NCBI GenBank assembly: GCA_027623235.1
Contig: JAQBVJ010000005.1
Coordinates: forward strand, 1-64,000
Direction of reading: 5' to 3'
DNA length: 64,000 nucleotides
DNA from: Planctomycetota bacterium
GTDB taxonomy: Bacteria; Planctomycetota; Planctomycetia; Planctomycetales; Planctomycetaceae
Shown here piece after piece: positions 35,886-44,817 of this stretch. The notes below the pieces were generated by a model. That model was given only the letters and a program-made list of their open reading frames with translations, had not been told where the DNA came from and did no database searches. How positions within the stretch are numbered: position 1 is the first letter of the stretch; every line of letters starts with the position of its first letter. The position numbers and the translations under genes are program-made.

Positions 35886-37526
35886 ATGATGTCGAAACTG
35901 AAATCGCTGGATGCTGCCCGGATCGGTCGCTGGATGGGGCCGGGGCTGTTTCTGTTGCTCCTGGTGATTCCCACTCCCGACGGCATGTCGGTTGAGGGGC
36001 AGCGAGTGCTGGCAGTGACCGCGCTGATGTCGACATTCTGGCTGACTCAGGCCATGCCGATTGCCGCGACCAGTCTCATTCCGATTGTCGCCTTTCCGTT
36101 TCTTGGAATTCAGACATCGGACGTCGTCAGCCAGGCATTTATCAACAAGCAGGTCTTCCTGTTCCTCGGCGGGTTCATCATCGCGCTGGGAATCGAAAAG
36201 TGGGGACTGCATGAGCGACTGGCTCTGCACATTGTCCGGCTTCTTGGGACGAGCCTGAAACGCGTCATTCTGGGATTCATGCTGGCGACCGCATTCCTGT
36301 CGATGTGGATCAGCAATACTGCATCGACTCTTCTGATGACTCCGATCGGAATCGCACTTGCTGTTTCTTTGCAGAAGTCCCTTGCGAAGTCCACCGGCAA
36401 AAAAGCGTCGGACACGATTGAGCGTGACGGACCACTCGGTCATTTCGCGATTTCGCTGATGCTGGGCATTGCCTGGTCGGCGAGTATCGGCGGCCTCACC
36501 ACTCTCGTCGGAACTGTTACCAATGTGCAGTTTCAGGCGATCTGGGAGAAGCAGTTTCCACTCGCTCCCGATCTGTCAGCCGGAGACTGGCTGTTCGCGT
36601 TCGGCCCGGTCGGACTGGCCATGCTTGTGATTTCGTGGTGGCTCCTGACCTGGCGCATGCCGACTCCGGCAGCGGGCAGTGTTGAGCGAAGCTTCTTTAC
36701 CAGTCGCCTGAAGGAGCTTGGCAAGCCATCGAAGGCCGAGTGGGCAATGCTCGCCGTCTTCCTGTCGACGGCGTTTCTGTGGACATTTCGAAAGCCGCTC
36801 ACATTCGGAGACGACGGCTTCCGGATTCCTGGCTGGCAGTCAATGGTCGATTGGTTTCTGATCGAGCAGCTTGGTGCGACCGAGGAGTTTGCCGGCAAGT
36901 CCGTCCATGATTCCACAGTGGCCGTAATGATGGCGCTGGTCATGTTCATCATTCCCGTTCAGAAAAATGACGAGGGCAAGCCGGAGTTTCTGATGGACTG
37001 GGAGACGGCTCTTCGCCTGCCGTGGGCGATTCTGCTTCTCGTCGGAGGCGGGCTGGCCATCGCCGGAGCCTTCAAGGATACAGGTCTTGCTGAATGGGTC
37101 GGCGGCGCTTTCGCTCAGTCGGCCGAGGGCTGGCCGGTCTGGGTTCTCATTCTGGGAATCTGTCTGCTGATGACGTTTCTGACTGAGTTCGCAACGAACA
37201 TGGTCATTGTCACGGTCATGTTGCCAGTTCTGGCGGATGCGGCGCTGCAGCTTCAAATTGACCCACGCCTGTTGATGCTGCCGGCGACGGTTTCGGCGAG
37301 CTGTGCATTCATGTTGCCGATCGGGACGCCGCCGAACGCGATCGTGTTCAGCTCGGGCGTTCTGACGATGAGCGATATGGCAAAGCGAGGATTCGTGCTC
37401 AACCTGGTCGGAGTCGTGTTCATGACGCTGGCGACCTGGTTTTACCTCGTGCCGGCACTGGGACTCAGTTCAGACGGAGTTCCCGAATGGGCCGAACCTG
37501 CGCCGATCGTGGAAGCACCAGAATAA
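35886..37526 (+). CDS. SLC13/DASS family sodium-coupled dicarboxylate (or sulfate) symporter
   Basis: 546 residues from the first of two adjacent ATGs (35886); a TTG 27 codons upstream is possible but adds an unlikely leader. About eleven membrane segments. DASS signatures: 'WLTQAMPIAATSLIPIVAFPFLGI', 'WISNTASTLLMTPIGIAL' (SNT motif, substrate and Na+ binding), 'GGLTTLVGTVTN', and the second SNT-like repeat 'EFATNMVIVTVMLPVL' with 'MLPIGTPPNAIVF'. Imports C4-dicarboxylates or related anions with sodium. No partner gene. Confidence 0.92.
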   Translation: MMSKLKSLDAARIGRWMGPGLFLLLLVIPTPDGMSVEGQRVLAVTALMSTFWLTQAMPIAATSLIPIVAFPFLGIQTSDVVSQAFINKQVFLFLGGFIIALGIEKWGLHERLALHIVRLLGTSLKRVILGFMLATAFLSMWISNTASTLLMTPIGIALAVSLQKSLAKSTGKKASDTIERDGPLGHFAISLMLGIAWSASIGGLTTLVGTVTNVQFQAIWEKQFPLAPDLSAGDWLFAFGPVGLAMLVISWWLLTWRMPTPAAGSVERSFFTSRLKELGKPSKAEWAMLAVFLSTAFLWTFRKPLTFGDDGFRIPGWQSMVDWFLIEQLGATEEFAGKSVHDSTVAVMMALVMFIIPVQKNDEGKPEFLMDWETALRLPWAILLLVGGGLAIAGAFKDTGLAEWVGGAFAQSAEGWPVWVLILGICLLMTFLTEFATNMVIVTVMLPVLADAALQLQIDPRLLMLPATVSASCAFMLPIGTPPNAIVFSSGVLTMSDMAKRGFVLNLVGVVFMTLATWFYLVPALGLSSDGVPEWAEPAPIVEAPE

Positions 37527-37531
37527 GAACG

Positions 37532-37560
37532 CGGCGTGAAGGATGTCTCACGCTACGCCG
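37532..37560. terminator. Hairpin between two convergent genes
   Basis: GCGTGA (37534-37539) and TCACGC (37548-37553) form a 6-bp stem with an 8-base loop; CGGCGT/ACGCCG can pair alternatively. It lies just past the symporter stop and overlaps the stop of the convergent ligase gene. No T tract. Confidence 0.35.
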
Positions 37561-38881
37561 GGTCATCGATCTTCACAAAGCGGCGGCCTTTCAACTCGAA
37601 GCGCGGCAATGAGTTGTCCTCGACGGCAACGACTTCCACGTGAAAGTTCAGCCGGTCTTTGGTGGCGTCTCCGACGGAAGTGACAAGCGACGTCCTGTCC
37701 GACTCACTCAGGCCGGGTTGAGGCTCAATTCGAATGAGCAAATGGGGCATCGAGCGATCGACGCGCACCTCAATCCGAAACTCTGCGATCTGGTCAAATT
37801 CTCGCAGGATTGCTTCGATCGTTGCCGGGAAAACGTTGTTTCCGCGGATCATGATCATGTCGTCGGCGCGGCCGAGAATGCCACCAGACAGTCGAAGCAA
37901 ATCCCGGCCGCAAGGGCAGGGGGCAGGATCCGTCTCGACCAGGTCGCCCGTTGCGTAGCGGATCAGTGGCGAGCCGGCCCGACCGAGATTTGTGATGACG
38001 AGCTCCCCGCGACGGACTCCGGCGGCATCCGCAGACGCCGACTCGCCGGATTCCGGATCGATAATCTCGACGATGCACTCTGTTTCGAGCATGTGCAGTC
38101 CGCCTGGATTCTCGGTGCACTCCATGGCGAGGGCTCCGAGTTCGGTCATGCCCCAGTGATCGAAGACGCGAGCTCCCCACGCGGTCTCGATCCGCTCGCG
38201 AATCGCCGGCACGCAACCTCCGGGTTCACCAGCGACGACGAGCATTCGGACGCTCCCGGATGCCAGGTCGATACCGTCCTGTGCGGCGACTTCCGCCAGG
38301 CGAAGTGCGTAGGTCGGAGTACAGCACACGACCGTTGCCTGATTATCGGCAATCAACTTCAGCCGAGCCTGGCTGCTCATTCCGCCTCCGGGCAGGCAGA
38401 GATTCCCGAGCCGGGCGGCTCCCTCGAAGCCCGCCCAGAAACCGATAAACGGACCGAATGAAAATGGAAATGCCAGGCGGTCGTCCCTGGTCAGGCCGGC
38501 GATGCGAAACAGTTGCGACCAGCAGTCCATGAACCACTGCCAGCTGGCGGGCGTGTCGAGCCAGCGCATCGGATGACCGGTCGTCGTGCCTGAAGTCTGA
38601 TGAAGTCGCGAGTACGCGGCGAGCTCGTAAGTCAGATTTGACCCGTATGGAGGAAACGCCGCCTGGTCAGCGACGAGGTCGGACTTGTGCGTGCGCGGCA
38701 GTCGCGACAGTTCATCCAGTGACGCACAACGGCCGAGCGAGCCTGCTTCGAAACCGGCTTCGCTCAATCGAGTCTGCCAGAAGGAATTGCCGCGTGACAG
38801 CTCACCCAGCAGCTGATTCAGCCGCTCCAGCTGCCGGGCTTCAATTTCCGGACGCGTCAGATTTTCAGGATGAATGGACAT
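37553..38881 (-). CDS. Phenylacetate-CoA ligase-like AMP-binding enzyme (PaaK family)
   Basis: 442 residues. Adenylate-forming motifs: 'HQTSGTTTGHPMRWLDT' (P-loop), 'HWGMTELGALAMEC', 'RYATGDLVE', 'GRADDMIMIRGNNVFP' (hinge) and a C-terminal ACT-like domain 'FRIEVRVDRSMPHLLIRIE'. PaaK enzymes activate phenylacetate or related aryl acids to CoA thioesters through an acyl-adenylate. None of the other paa genes is nearby, so the acid substrate is open. It is divergent from blaI, and the shared 196-bp region carries two matching palindromes. Confidence 0.87.
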   Translation of the reverse strand: MSIHPENLTRPEIEARQLERLNQLLGELSRGNSFWQTRLSEAGFEAGSLGRCASLDELSRLPRTHKSDLVADQAAFPPYGSNLTYELAAYSRLHQTSGTTTGHPMRWLDTPASWQWFMDCWSQLFRIAGLTRDDRLAFPFSFGPFIGFWAGFEGAARLGNLCLPGGGMSSQARLKLIADNQATVVCCTPTYALRLAEVAAQDGIDLASGSVRMLVVAGEPGGCVPAIRERIETAWGARVFDHWGMTELGALAMECTENPGGLHMLETECIVEIIDPESGESASADAAGVRRGELVITNLGRAGSPLIRYATGDLVETDPAPCPCGRDLLRLSGGILGRADDMIMIRGNNVFPATIEAILREFDQIAEFRIEVRVDRSMPHLLIRIEPQPGLSESDRTSLVTSVGDATKDRLNFHVEVVAVEDNSLPRFELKGRRFVKIDDPA

Positions 38882-38957
38882 TTTGAGAGGCTATCAAAGA
38901 CTGTTCTGGAACAGAATCAGGTCGTGCGGCTTTCGTTCTGAATGACTGAAACGACTG

Positions 38958-38973
38958 CGTTATATTTTTAACG
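38958..38973. promoter_or_regulatory. Candidate BlaI operator 1 (CGTTA-N6-TAACG)
   Basis: CGTTA-TATTTT-TAACG, a 16-bp inverted repeat 105 bp before blaI. The same arms with the same 6-base spacer occur again 44 bp downstream. BlaI/MecI repressors bind short inverted repeats as dimers and usually control their own operon, so this is a natural candidate site; binding is inferred. Confidence 0.55.
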
Positions 38974-39001
38974 TTTCGCTGTTGTGCCTGTGCGAGGCGT
39001 G

Positions 39002-39017
39002 CGTTAACAAAGTAACG
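39002..39017. promoter_or_regulatory. Candidate BlaI operator 2 (CGTTA-N6-TAACG)
   Basis: CGTTA-ACAAAG-TAACG, with arms identical to operator 1 and a different spacer, 61 bp before the blaI start. The 44-bp offset is about four helical turns, which would put the two sites on roughly the same face of DNA. Confidence 0.55.
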
Positions 39018-39077
39018 ATACGGAGCGTTGCTCGTTTCGAGTGTCGTCAGGAATCCTTTTAACAATGGGCACCAGTG

Positions 39078-39461
39078 ATGTCTGAACCGTCCGAACTCAG
39101 TCGCCGTGAGCGACAGATCATGGATGCCGTCTTCGCGTCGGGTGAGGCGACTGTCAATAAAGTCGTCGAGACGATCCCCTCACCGCCGACGGCGATGGCC
39201 GTTCGAAGGATGATGCATATCCTTGAGGAAAAGGGGCAGCTCAGACGCCGGAAGAGCGGTCGCGAGGTGATTTATGCCCCGCGCCAGTCGAAAGGCAAGG
39301 CCGGGCGCAGCGCGCTGGAGAAAGTTCTCGAGACATTCTTTGCTGGCTCGCTGGAGGAGGCACTCGCCGCGCATCTGCACTCGCGAAAGGATGGCGTGTC
39401 CGACGACGAACGAGAACGGCTGATCGCGTTGATCGAGCAGGCAAAACGGGAGGGCCGCTGA
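39078..39461 (+). CDS. BlaI/MecI/CopY family transcriptional repressor
   Basis: 127 residues from the ATG at 39078. Winged helix with 'LSRRERQIMDAVFASGEATVNKVVETI', 'TAMAVRRMMHILEEKGQLRRRKSGREVIYAP', and a C-terminal helical dimerisation part ('KVLETFFAGSLEEALAAHL'). BlaI proteins repress until cut after a signal from a membrane BlaR1 peptidase; here a BlaR1-like gene starts 1 bp after the stop. No beta-lactamase gene is near, as is usual for planctomycete BlaI/BlaR1-like pairs, so the controlled genes are probably unrelated to antibiotic resistance. Confidence 0.92.
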   Translation: MSEPSELSRRERQIMDAVFASGEATVNKVVETIPSPPTAMAVRRMMHILEEKGQLRRRKSGREVIYAPRQSKGKAGRSALEKVLETFFAGSLEEALAAHLHSRKDGVSDDERERLIALIEQAKREGR

Positions 39462-39462
39462 A

Positions 39463-42400
39463 ATGAATCGCACCTTACTGACTGTCTTTGTTGCTTTCGG
39501 TACTTCGAGCCTGCTACTGGTGGATTCCGCCATCAAAGGAGGATTGATTCTTCTTGTCGCGGCTCTGTCAGCACTACTCCTGCGACGTGATTCGGCTGCC
39601 GCGCGACATCTCGTGTGGCTGGTCGCGATCGTTGCCATGCTGGTGGTTCCGGTGAGTTCGGCTCTGTTGCCACAGTGGCGAGTGCTTCCGGCGTGGACCG
39701 TGATTTCACCAGAGCCGATGGCTGTTGAATCTGTCGCAGTTGAATTGCCGGCGCCTGCCGTGGCGATCCAGGAAACACCGCAAGTTCACCTTCCTTCGGC
39801 AGTGCTTCCCGTCGGAAGCAAAAGATCATTTGTGGAGAGTGATCAGCCAGTTGTTGGTGTGGCAGTTTCGCAACCTGAAGTGGCTCAACCAGAATTCGCG
39901 GTTCGAGATTCGCCGGCGGTGGTGTCTTCCCAGCCGGTCGCCACTGATCCGGCCGTAGCGAGCTGGAACTGGCATAACGCGTTGCCACTTGTCTGGGCGA
40001 TTGGATTTCTCGTGCTGATACTGCGACTGATGGCCGCTCGATTGATGCTGTGGAGCAGCGAACGCCGGGGAACATTACTCGCGTTGTCGTGTCGACAGGA
40101 CGAGGGCGGAAAGGCAACGACATCATCAGATGCCTCGATCATCACGGCGTTTGAAGACGCGGCCCGGCAGTTGGAAATTTTTCAGAGTGTCAGTCTGCTG
40201 CTGCACTCCGATCGAACGATCCCCGTCGTCTGGGGCATTCTTCGGCATCGGTTGCTGTTGCCGGTTGCGGCTCGGCAATGGAGCAGCGAGCAGTTGCGGT
40301 CCGTGCTGCTGCACGAACTCGCTCATATCAAACGTCGCGATACGATCGCTCAGCTTCTGGGACAGATGGCGTGTGCTTTGTACTGGTTCAATCCGCTCGT
40401 CTGGTTCGCTGCCTGGCGTCTGCATGTGGAACGCGAACGGGCGTGCGACGACCTCGTCCTTGCCAACGGGGTGAGGGCGTCTGCCTACGCTGAGCACCTG
40501 CTTAATGTGGCGACGCGGCTCTCGTCTTCGCCGTGGACACGGGCCTGCGGTCTTGCGATGGCTCGGAATTCTTCACTGGAAGATCGGCTTTCTGCGGTGC
40601 TCAATGACAAACGAAATCGTCGCAGCGTGACGAGTGCAGTCGTCACAGTCGCGCTGCTTCTTGGTGCCAGCCTCGCCATCCCCGTTGCAATGGTCCAGGC
40701 CGTTGATCAGATGCCTGTTGAAATTGCGGACGCTCCGGTTCCGCAGGAGGGCACGCCGAACGAAGACGTACCATCGACGGGCGATGCCGTTCCGCCGAGC
40801 GAAGATTCACCGAAGCGGGACGACGATAAAACGGAAGCCACATCTGCCCCTGCAGCCGCAGAGGAAAACGACGCGGCGACTGCGGCATCGCCTGCTGCCG
40901 AGCTGAATCCAAAGCACGCGGACGGGCAAACAGTCTTCAGAACCTGGCAGGCCAGCGCGAGGACAGATGGAAAAATTCCCGGCGCGTTGATCGGACAGCT
41001 TGGCGAGTGGGTGAAGTACTTCATCGAGCTCAACGATGGGGCCGGTGAGAGCGGAAGGCTGACGGCGAAGTTCAAGGCACTGCTGCCTCGCTTCGATGCA
41101 ACTCACGACTGGACAGCGAGTGACGCGGTCGCGCTGATCGATGCCGTCTCTGCGATTCACAGGATTCCTTTGTCAAACGCCATTGAGGCGGCGGCGGAAC
41201 GAGTCATCCTGACCGGCGAACCGCTGCCGCCGGAGCTTAAGGCGGCCCCGTGGGGTGAGCCCGCGAAGAACGGGTTGCGTGTGGCGTGGCTTCTTGAGCC
41301 GCGTGCGAACGAGTATCGGCTGGGCACCTCGCTCAAGTCCCGCATCCTTGTTCACAATTCGGGCCAGGAAGCGGTGTTCTTCGTGATGCCGTCCTGGCAG
41401 CAATCCAGTCAGCATGCCGCGCACGATGCAAAAGACGTCGCCATTGAAGTCACCTCGACGGAATGGACAACGATGGCACGGATGATGGTCGTCCGCCTCG
41501 CGCCAGGTGCCTACTGTGAGACACCGGCTCCCGGAATCGGTGTTGGAGCGAGAACGGGCGACGAAGACTGGGCCAACATTCGACCGGGTTCGTGGATCCT
41601 TGCGAAAGAAGGTGACGAGGTGCGATTCTCACCGGGTGAGGTCGAGGTGCGAATGTCGCCGTTCACGGTCGGCACCCGACATGGGAACGGGCTTCAAAAT
41701 CCGAAAGATGCGGCAGACCTCTGGAAGAAATTCGTCGCCGAGCGAGTCGCTCGCGAATTGCCGATCCCTGTCGGCGCTGCCGACCGCGAGCAGCTTCTTC
41801 GGCGTCTGGTTCTGGACCTTTACGGTGTGGAACCAAATCAGGGTGAGATCGACGCGTTCGTTGCCGACAAATCGCCTGCCGCCTTGCACCCGATTCTCAG
41901 CGCACAGATGGTGGAAACGCGCGTTATGCACAACCGAATCCTCTCACCCTTCACCGGCACTCTGCCGCCGGGTGAGATTCTGTTTCGAGTTCTCGCCGCC
42001 GACCCGGAGGCTGCGAAACGGCCGCGTGTCGTGACCGGTCCGGGATACTACAACCTGGGCGACAAGCAGCGTTTGCAGGTTGAGCGGACTCGAAGTGGAG
42101 ATTCGCAAAAGAACAAGGCGACGATCCAGTTCTACTCCAATCCGAAACCGGACCCGCACCCAATCGGTCTCCCGGATGGGCGACTCACGTTTGCCATCGC
42201 GTGGGAGCCCGGGGCGACGACGTTATGGGTGACGCAAAAAGGGCTCGTGCGGAAAGTGGACTTCGCGAATCCGGCGGAGGTCAAAGAGACTCGGTTTTTC
42301 GAGCCCGCTGAACTCGACGAAGTGCCAAAGCCGATTGTCGACGCGACGCGAGCCGCGCTCGCCGAGACCGGCGTGCAGCCGAAAGTCGAAAAACCAGAAA

Positions 42401-43983
42401 GCGGCGCGAAGCTCGATCCAGGCAGGGAGGAAAATCTGCAGTGGGGTCAGCCGGTAAACGGGCTTCGTGCGGCTCTCATCCGACCCCCGGCACTTGGCCT
42501 TCCTGAAGGTGGCCAGTCGCTGGATTTCAGCCTGGTGATTCAGAATGTGACGAAGACTCCGATCCAGCTCATCGCCAGCTCATTAGCGCCGAATCCGCGG
42601 GGGTTGACCGTCCTCAGCAGAGAACACGGCTGGATCCTGTTCCGCTCTAAAGTTGAAGAGCCGTCGGAGGCGGAATTTCTGATCCAGCCTCGCGAAGTCG
42701 TAATCCTGCGAATGTTTCCGCCTGACCAACGCAAAGGGACCTCCCTCTCAAGGAACCTGGATCTGATTTTCTACGCCGACATGACGATCGATCAGGCGCC
42801 GCCGGGAGCATGGACGGGCACGCTCGTCGCCGCCGGAATGCACGCGGCCTTCGCGGCACACGGCCTGCTGCCGAAGCACAAGGACGCACAGGAACTTTTC
42901 AAACTCTGGAATCAGGGCATTCGCTGGAGCAGGACGGTCCCCGGCGGACTCATCGGACTGCTCGCGGACAGCGTGAGGCTCTATACGAAAAACAATCCGA
43001 ACTCGAAATCGACGCTGCAGCTCCAGAAAATGCTCCCGCGTTTCGATGCCGGACGCGACTGGGACGGGCATGAGGCGCTGGCACTGCTTGATGAGCTCGC
43101 AACAGTGCAGGCGGCTCCGATCCGGATGCTTCTGGAAGATGCGGTCGAGACAACAATCCGAAAGGGCACGCCGCTGCCGAAGGAGCTGGCGAATGCGCCA
43201 TGGGGTGAGGCTCAGCCGAACGGTTTGCGAGTGGCGTGGCTGCTGGACCCGAATTCGACGGAGCATCGGATGGGAACCGTGTTGAAGTCGCGGATTCTGT
43301 TTCACAACTCCGGAAAGAACACGATCGTGTTGCGAACGCGGAACTGGTATCAGGCCGCTCTGCAGGAGGCGCACGACTCGAACGGAGCGGACATCTCGAT
43401 TATTACCGCGACGCGTTCGCCTCTGCGTGCTCAGCTCATTCCGTTCCGCCTGCGGTCAGGTGAGTTCGTTGAAGTCGCCGGAGCGGGTGTTGGCATCGGG
43501 GAGACCAACATCGATGAAAAGGGGCAGGGCGTATTCGTCGGATCGAGGATCCAGGCCAAAGCCGGTGACGAAGTGACATTCACACCAGCGAAGGTGCCCG
43601 CGAACGACGGTGAGGAAAGCTCTGCTCTCATCGGCGAGCAGAACTGGTGGTCTGGATTCATCGCCGCTCGCCTGGACCGCGAGAAGCCGTTGCCTGTGGA
43701 TCATGAGGTACGCAGACGCATGTTCTATCAGGTGATGCATGATTTGTTTGGGACTTCACCAGGCGACGAGGAATACAAGGTCTTCCTCTCCGACCGTGAC
43801 CCGACCGCACTCGACTCGCTGGCAGCACGACTCGCCGAACGGCCGGGACTGACGCCGTTTACGGGTTCGCTTCAATCCGGCAAGACAAAGTTTCGAGTCC
43901 TCGCCGCTGATGCTGCCGCCAGAAAGCCGCCCGCCGGAGAGGTTTCGGATCGCGAATTCAGCAAGTGCCGCGTCCTGCCGTGA
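39463..43983 (+). CDS. Giant BlaR1-like M56 metalloprotease with duplicated C-terminal sensor modules
   Basis: 1506 residues, against about 600 for classical BlaR1. Membrane segments near 20-40, 48-70, 175-195 and 390-415. The M56 zinc site is 'HELAHIKRRD' (about residue 285) with 'RERACDDLVL' downstream, so the peptidase should be active in the cytoplasm. After an Ala/Glu/Pro-rich linker (about 425-480) comes an outer region of about 1000 residues. It holds two alike modules (about 480-850 and 1135-1490), each beginning 'PKHxD' and containing 'WGExxxNGLRVAWLL' and 'LKSRILxHNSG', and between them a third, more distant 'WGQPVNGLRAALI' domain. The modules probably sense an external ligand. Its likely substrate is the BlaI repressor encoded 1 bp upstream. 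Confidence 0.87.
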   Translation: MNRTLLTVFVAFGTSSLLLVDSAIKGGLILLVAALSALLLRRDSAAARHLVWLVAIVAMLVVPVSSALLPQWRVLPAWTVISPEPMAVESVAVELPAPAVAIQETPQVHLPSAVLPVGSKRSFVESDQPVVGVAVSQPEVAQPEFAVRDSPAVVSSQPVATDPAVASWNWHNALPLVWAIGFLVLILRLMAARLMLWSSERRGTLLALSCRQDEGGKATTSSDASIITAFEDAARQLEIFQSVSLLLHSDRTIPVVWGILRHRLLLPVAARQWSSEQLRSVLLHELAHIKRRDTIAQLLGQMACALYWFNPLVWFAAWRLHVERERACDDLVLANGVRASAYAEHLLNVATRLSSSPWTRACGLAMARNSSLEDRLSAVLNDKRNRRSVTSAVVTVALLLGASLAIPVAMVQAVDQMPVEIADAPVPQEGTPNEDVPSTGDAVPPSEDSPKRDDDKTEATSAPAAAEENDAATAASPAAELNPKHADGQTVFRTWQASARTDGKIPGALIGQLGEWVKYFIELNDGAGESGRLTAKFKALLPRFDATHDWTASDAVALIDAVSAIHRIPLSNAIEAAAERVILTGEPLPPELKAAPWGEPAKNGLRVAWLLEPRANEYRLGTSLKSRILVHNSGQEAVFFVMPSWQQSSQHAAHDAKDVAIEVTSTEWTTMARMMVVRLAPGAYCETPAPGIGVGARTGDEDWANIRPGSWILAKEGDEVRFSPGEVEVRMSPFTVGTRHGNGLQNPKDAADLWKKFVAERVARELPIPVGAADREQLLRRLVLDLYGVEPNQGEIDAFVADKSPAALHPILSAQMVETRVMHNRILSPFTGTLPPGEILFRVLAADPEAAKRPRVVTGPGYYNLGDKQRLQVERTRSGDSQKNKATIQFYSNPKPDPHPIGLPDGRLTFAIAWEPGATTLWVTQKGLVRKVDFANPAEVKETRFFEPAELDEVPKPIVDATRAALAETGVQPKVEKPESGAKLDPGREENLQWGQPVNGLRAALIRPPALGLPEGGQSLDFSLVIQNVTKTPIQLIASSLAPNPRGLTVLSREHGWILFRSKVEEPSEAEFLIQPREVVILRMFPPDQRKGTSLSRNLDLIFYADMTIDQAPPGAWTGTLVAAGMHAAFAAHGLLPKHKDAQELFKLWNQGIRWSRTVPGGLIGLLADSVRLYTKNNPNSKSTLQLQKMLPRFDAGRDWDGHEALALLDELATVQAAPIRMLLEDAVETTIRKGTPLPKELANAPWGEAQPNGLRVAWLLDPNSTEHRMGTVLKSRILFHNSGKNTIVLRTRNWYQAALQEAHDSNGADISIITATRSPLRAQLIPFRLRSGEFVEVAGAGVGIGETNIDEKGQGVFVGSRIQAKAGDEVTFTPAKVPANDGEESSALIGEQNWWSGFIAARLDREKPLPVDHEVRRRMFYQVMHDLFGTSPGDEEYKVFLSDRDPTALDSLAARLAERPGLTPFTGSLQSGKTKFRVLAADAAARKPPAGEVSDREFSKCRVLP
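40900..42015 (+). repeat. Internal duplication in BlaR1-like gene, copy A
   Basis: Protein-level repeat of about 370 residues, matched by copy B. Shared landmarks in order: 'PKHAD', 'GALIGQL', 'LLPRFDA', 'PLPPELKAAPWGE', 'LKSRILVHNSG', 'ILAKEGDEVRFSP', 'LSPFTGTLPPG', 'FRVLAADP'. The DNA itself has diverged, so the duplication is not recent. Confidence 0.8.
42868..43935 (+). repeat. Internal duplication in BlaR1-like gene, copy B
   Basis: Landmarks matching copy A: 'PKHKD', 'GGLIGLL', 'MLPRFDA', 'PLPKELANAPWGE', 'LKSRILFHNSG', 'IQAKAGDEVTFTP', 'LTPFTGSLQSG', 'FRVLAADA'. The protein ends 28 residues or fewer after this copy, whereas copy A is followed by a further domain. Confidence 0.8.
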
Positions 43984-44361
43984 AACCAGCAGCGCCGACG
44001 CCACCGGCATCGTGAGTGGAGTCGCGGGCTCGGTCCTGCGGGACGCCGCGGACGATCCCGAGACATGAATCGTGATGTGAGAAGATCCGGATTGGGACGA
44101 GAGTCCGGGAACTGCCGATCCTCTGGTCCGCGAACGCCGTGTGCTCGCACAGATTATCCGGGTTCAAAGGGTGTGACAGGTCCGGGATTCTTGTCCTGAG
44201 CGGCCGCTCCTTGACTTCCGGGTGCGGTGGTGGAGAATTGCCGAAGAGTTTTTGTGGACTTGAACTTGCGCCGAAACTCTCCACTCACAAAACTCCTTTC
44301 GATGCGCGAGGATGCGGGTCGCAAAAATCCTGACGGAGCGTCCTCCGGTCGAGGCTGAGCA
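43984..44361. other. 378-bp intergenic region, nothing recognised
   Basis: Between the BlaR1-like stop and the FHA gene. Short open frames on both strands show no protein likeness and no strong hairpin with a T run is visible. Confidence 0.4.
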
Positions 44362-44796
44362 ATGCTCGCCAAGTTGATTTCCATTGACGGCGATCACCCG
44401 ATCGTCCTGACGAAAGACGTAACCGTCGTCGGGCGGAAGCGCGGGGTGTGTGACGTCTACATCGACCGGTCGAGCGTTTCGAAGCTGCACTGCGTGGTCG
44501 TGAAAACAGACGGCCTCCTCTTTATACGCGATCTTGGCAGCACCAACGGCACGAAAGTGAATGGCCAGCGGGTCACTCGCGGAGCACTGCTCCCCGGCGA
44601 TGAGCTGTCGTTTGCGAACGCCCGGTTCCGAGTCTACCTCGGTCCCGACGAAGAGCCGCAGCCGGGCGGTGGCCGCCCGGACCGCACGGAAGTCATGTCG
44701 TCCTTCCCGGACGGCGGAGCCCCCAGCGACAGCTTTGATGATGGCAGTCAGGGCGGTCTCGGCAGCGCCAGCGACGTACACCTGCTCGGCGAATAA
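44362..44796 (+). CDS. FHA domain protein
   Basis: 144 residues. The forkhead-associated fold fills residues 5-95: 'VGRKRGVCDVYIDRSSVSKLHCVVV' (the G-R, S-x-x-H phosphothreonine-binding residues) and 'IRDLGSTNGTKVNGQRV'. The last 45 residues are disordered and Gly/Asp-rich. FHA domains bind phosphothreonine on Ser/Thr-kinase substrates; a kinase gene lies 10 kb upstream but a link is speculative. GAGG precedes the ATG. No effector domain is attached, so it is probably an adaptor. Confidence 0.92.
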   Translation: MLAKLISIDGDHPIVLTKDVTVVGRKRGVCDVYIDRSSVSKLHCVVVKTDGLLFIRDLGSTNGTKVNGQRVTRGALLPGDELSFANARFRVYLGPDEEPQPGGGRPDRTEVMSSFPDGGAPSDSFDDGSQGGLGSASDVHLLGE

Positions 44797-44817
44797 CTTC
44801 TGACTTCGCAAGTCGGC

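Noticed and set aside
39078-43983. A beta-lactam resistance locus
   Set aside because: No beta-lactamase or penicillin-binding gene is near and the BlaR1-like sensor lacks an obvious penicillin-binding module.
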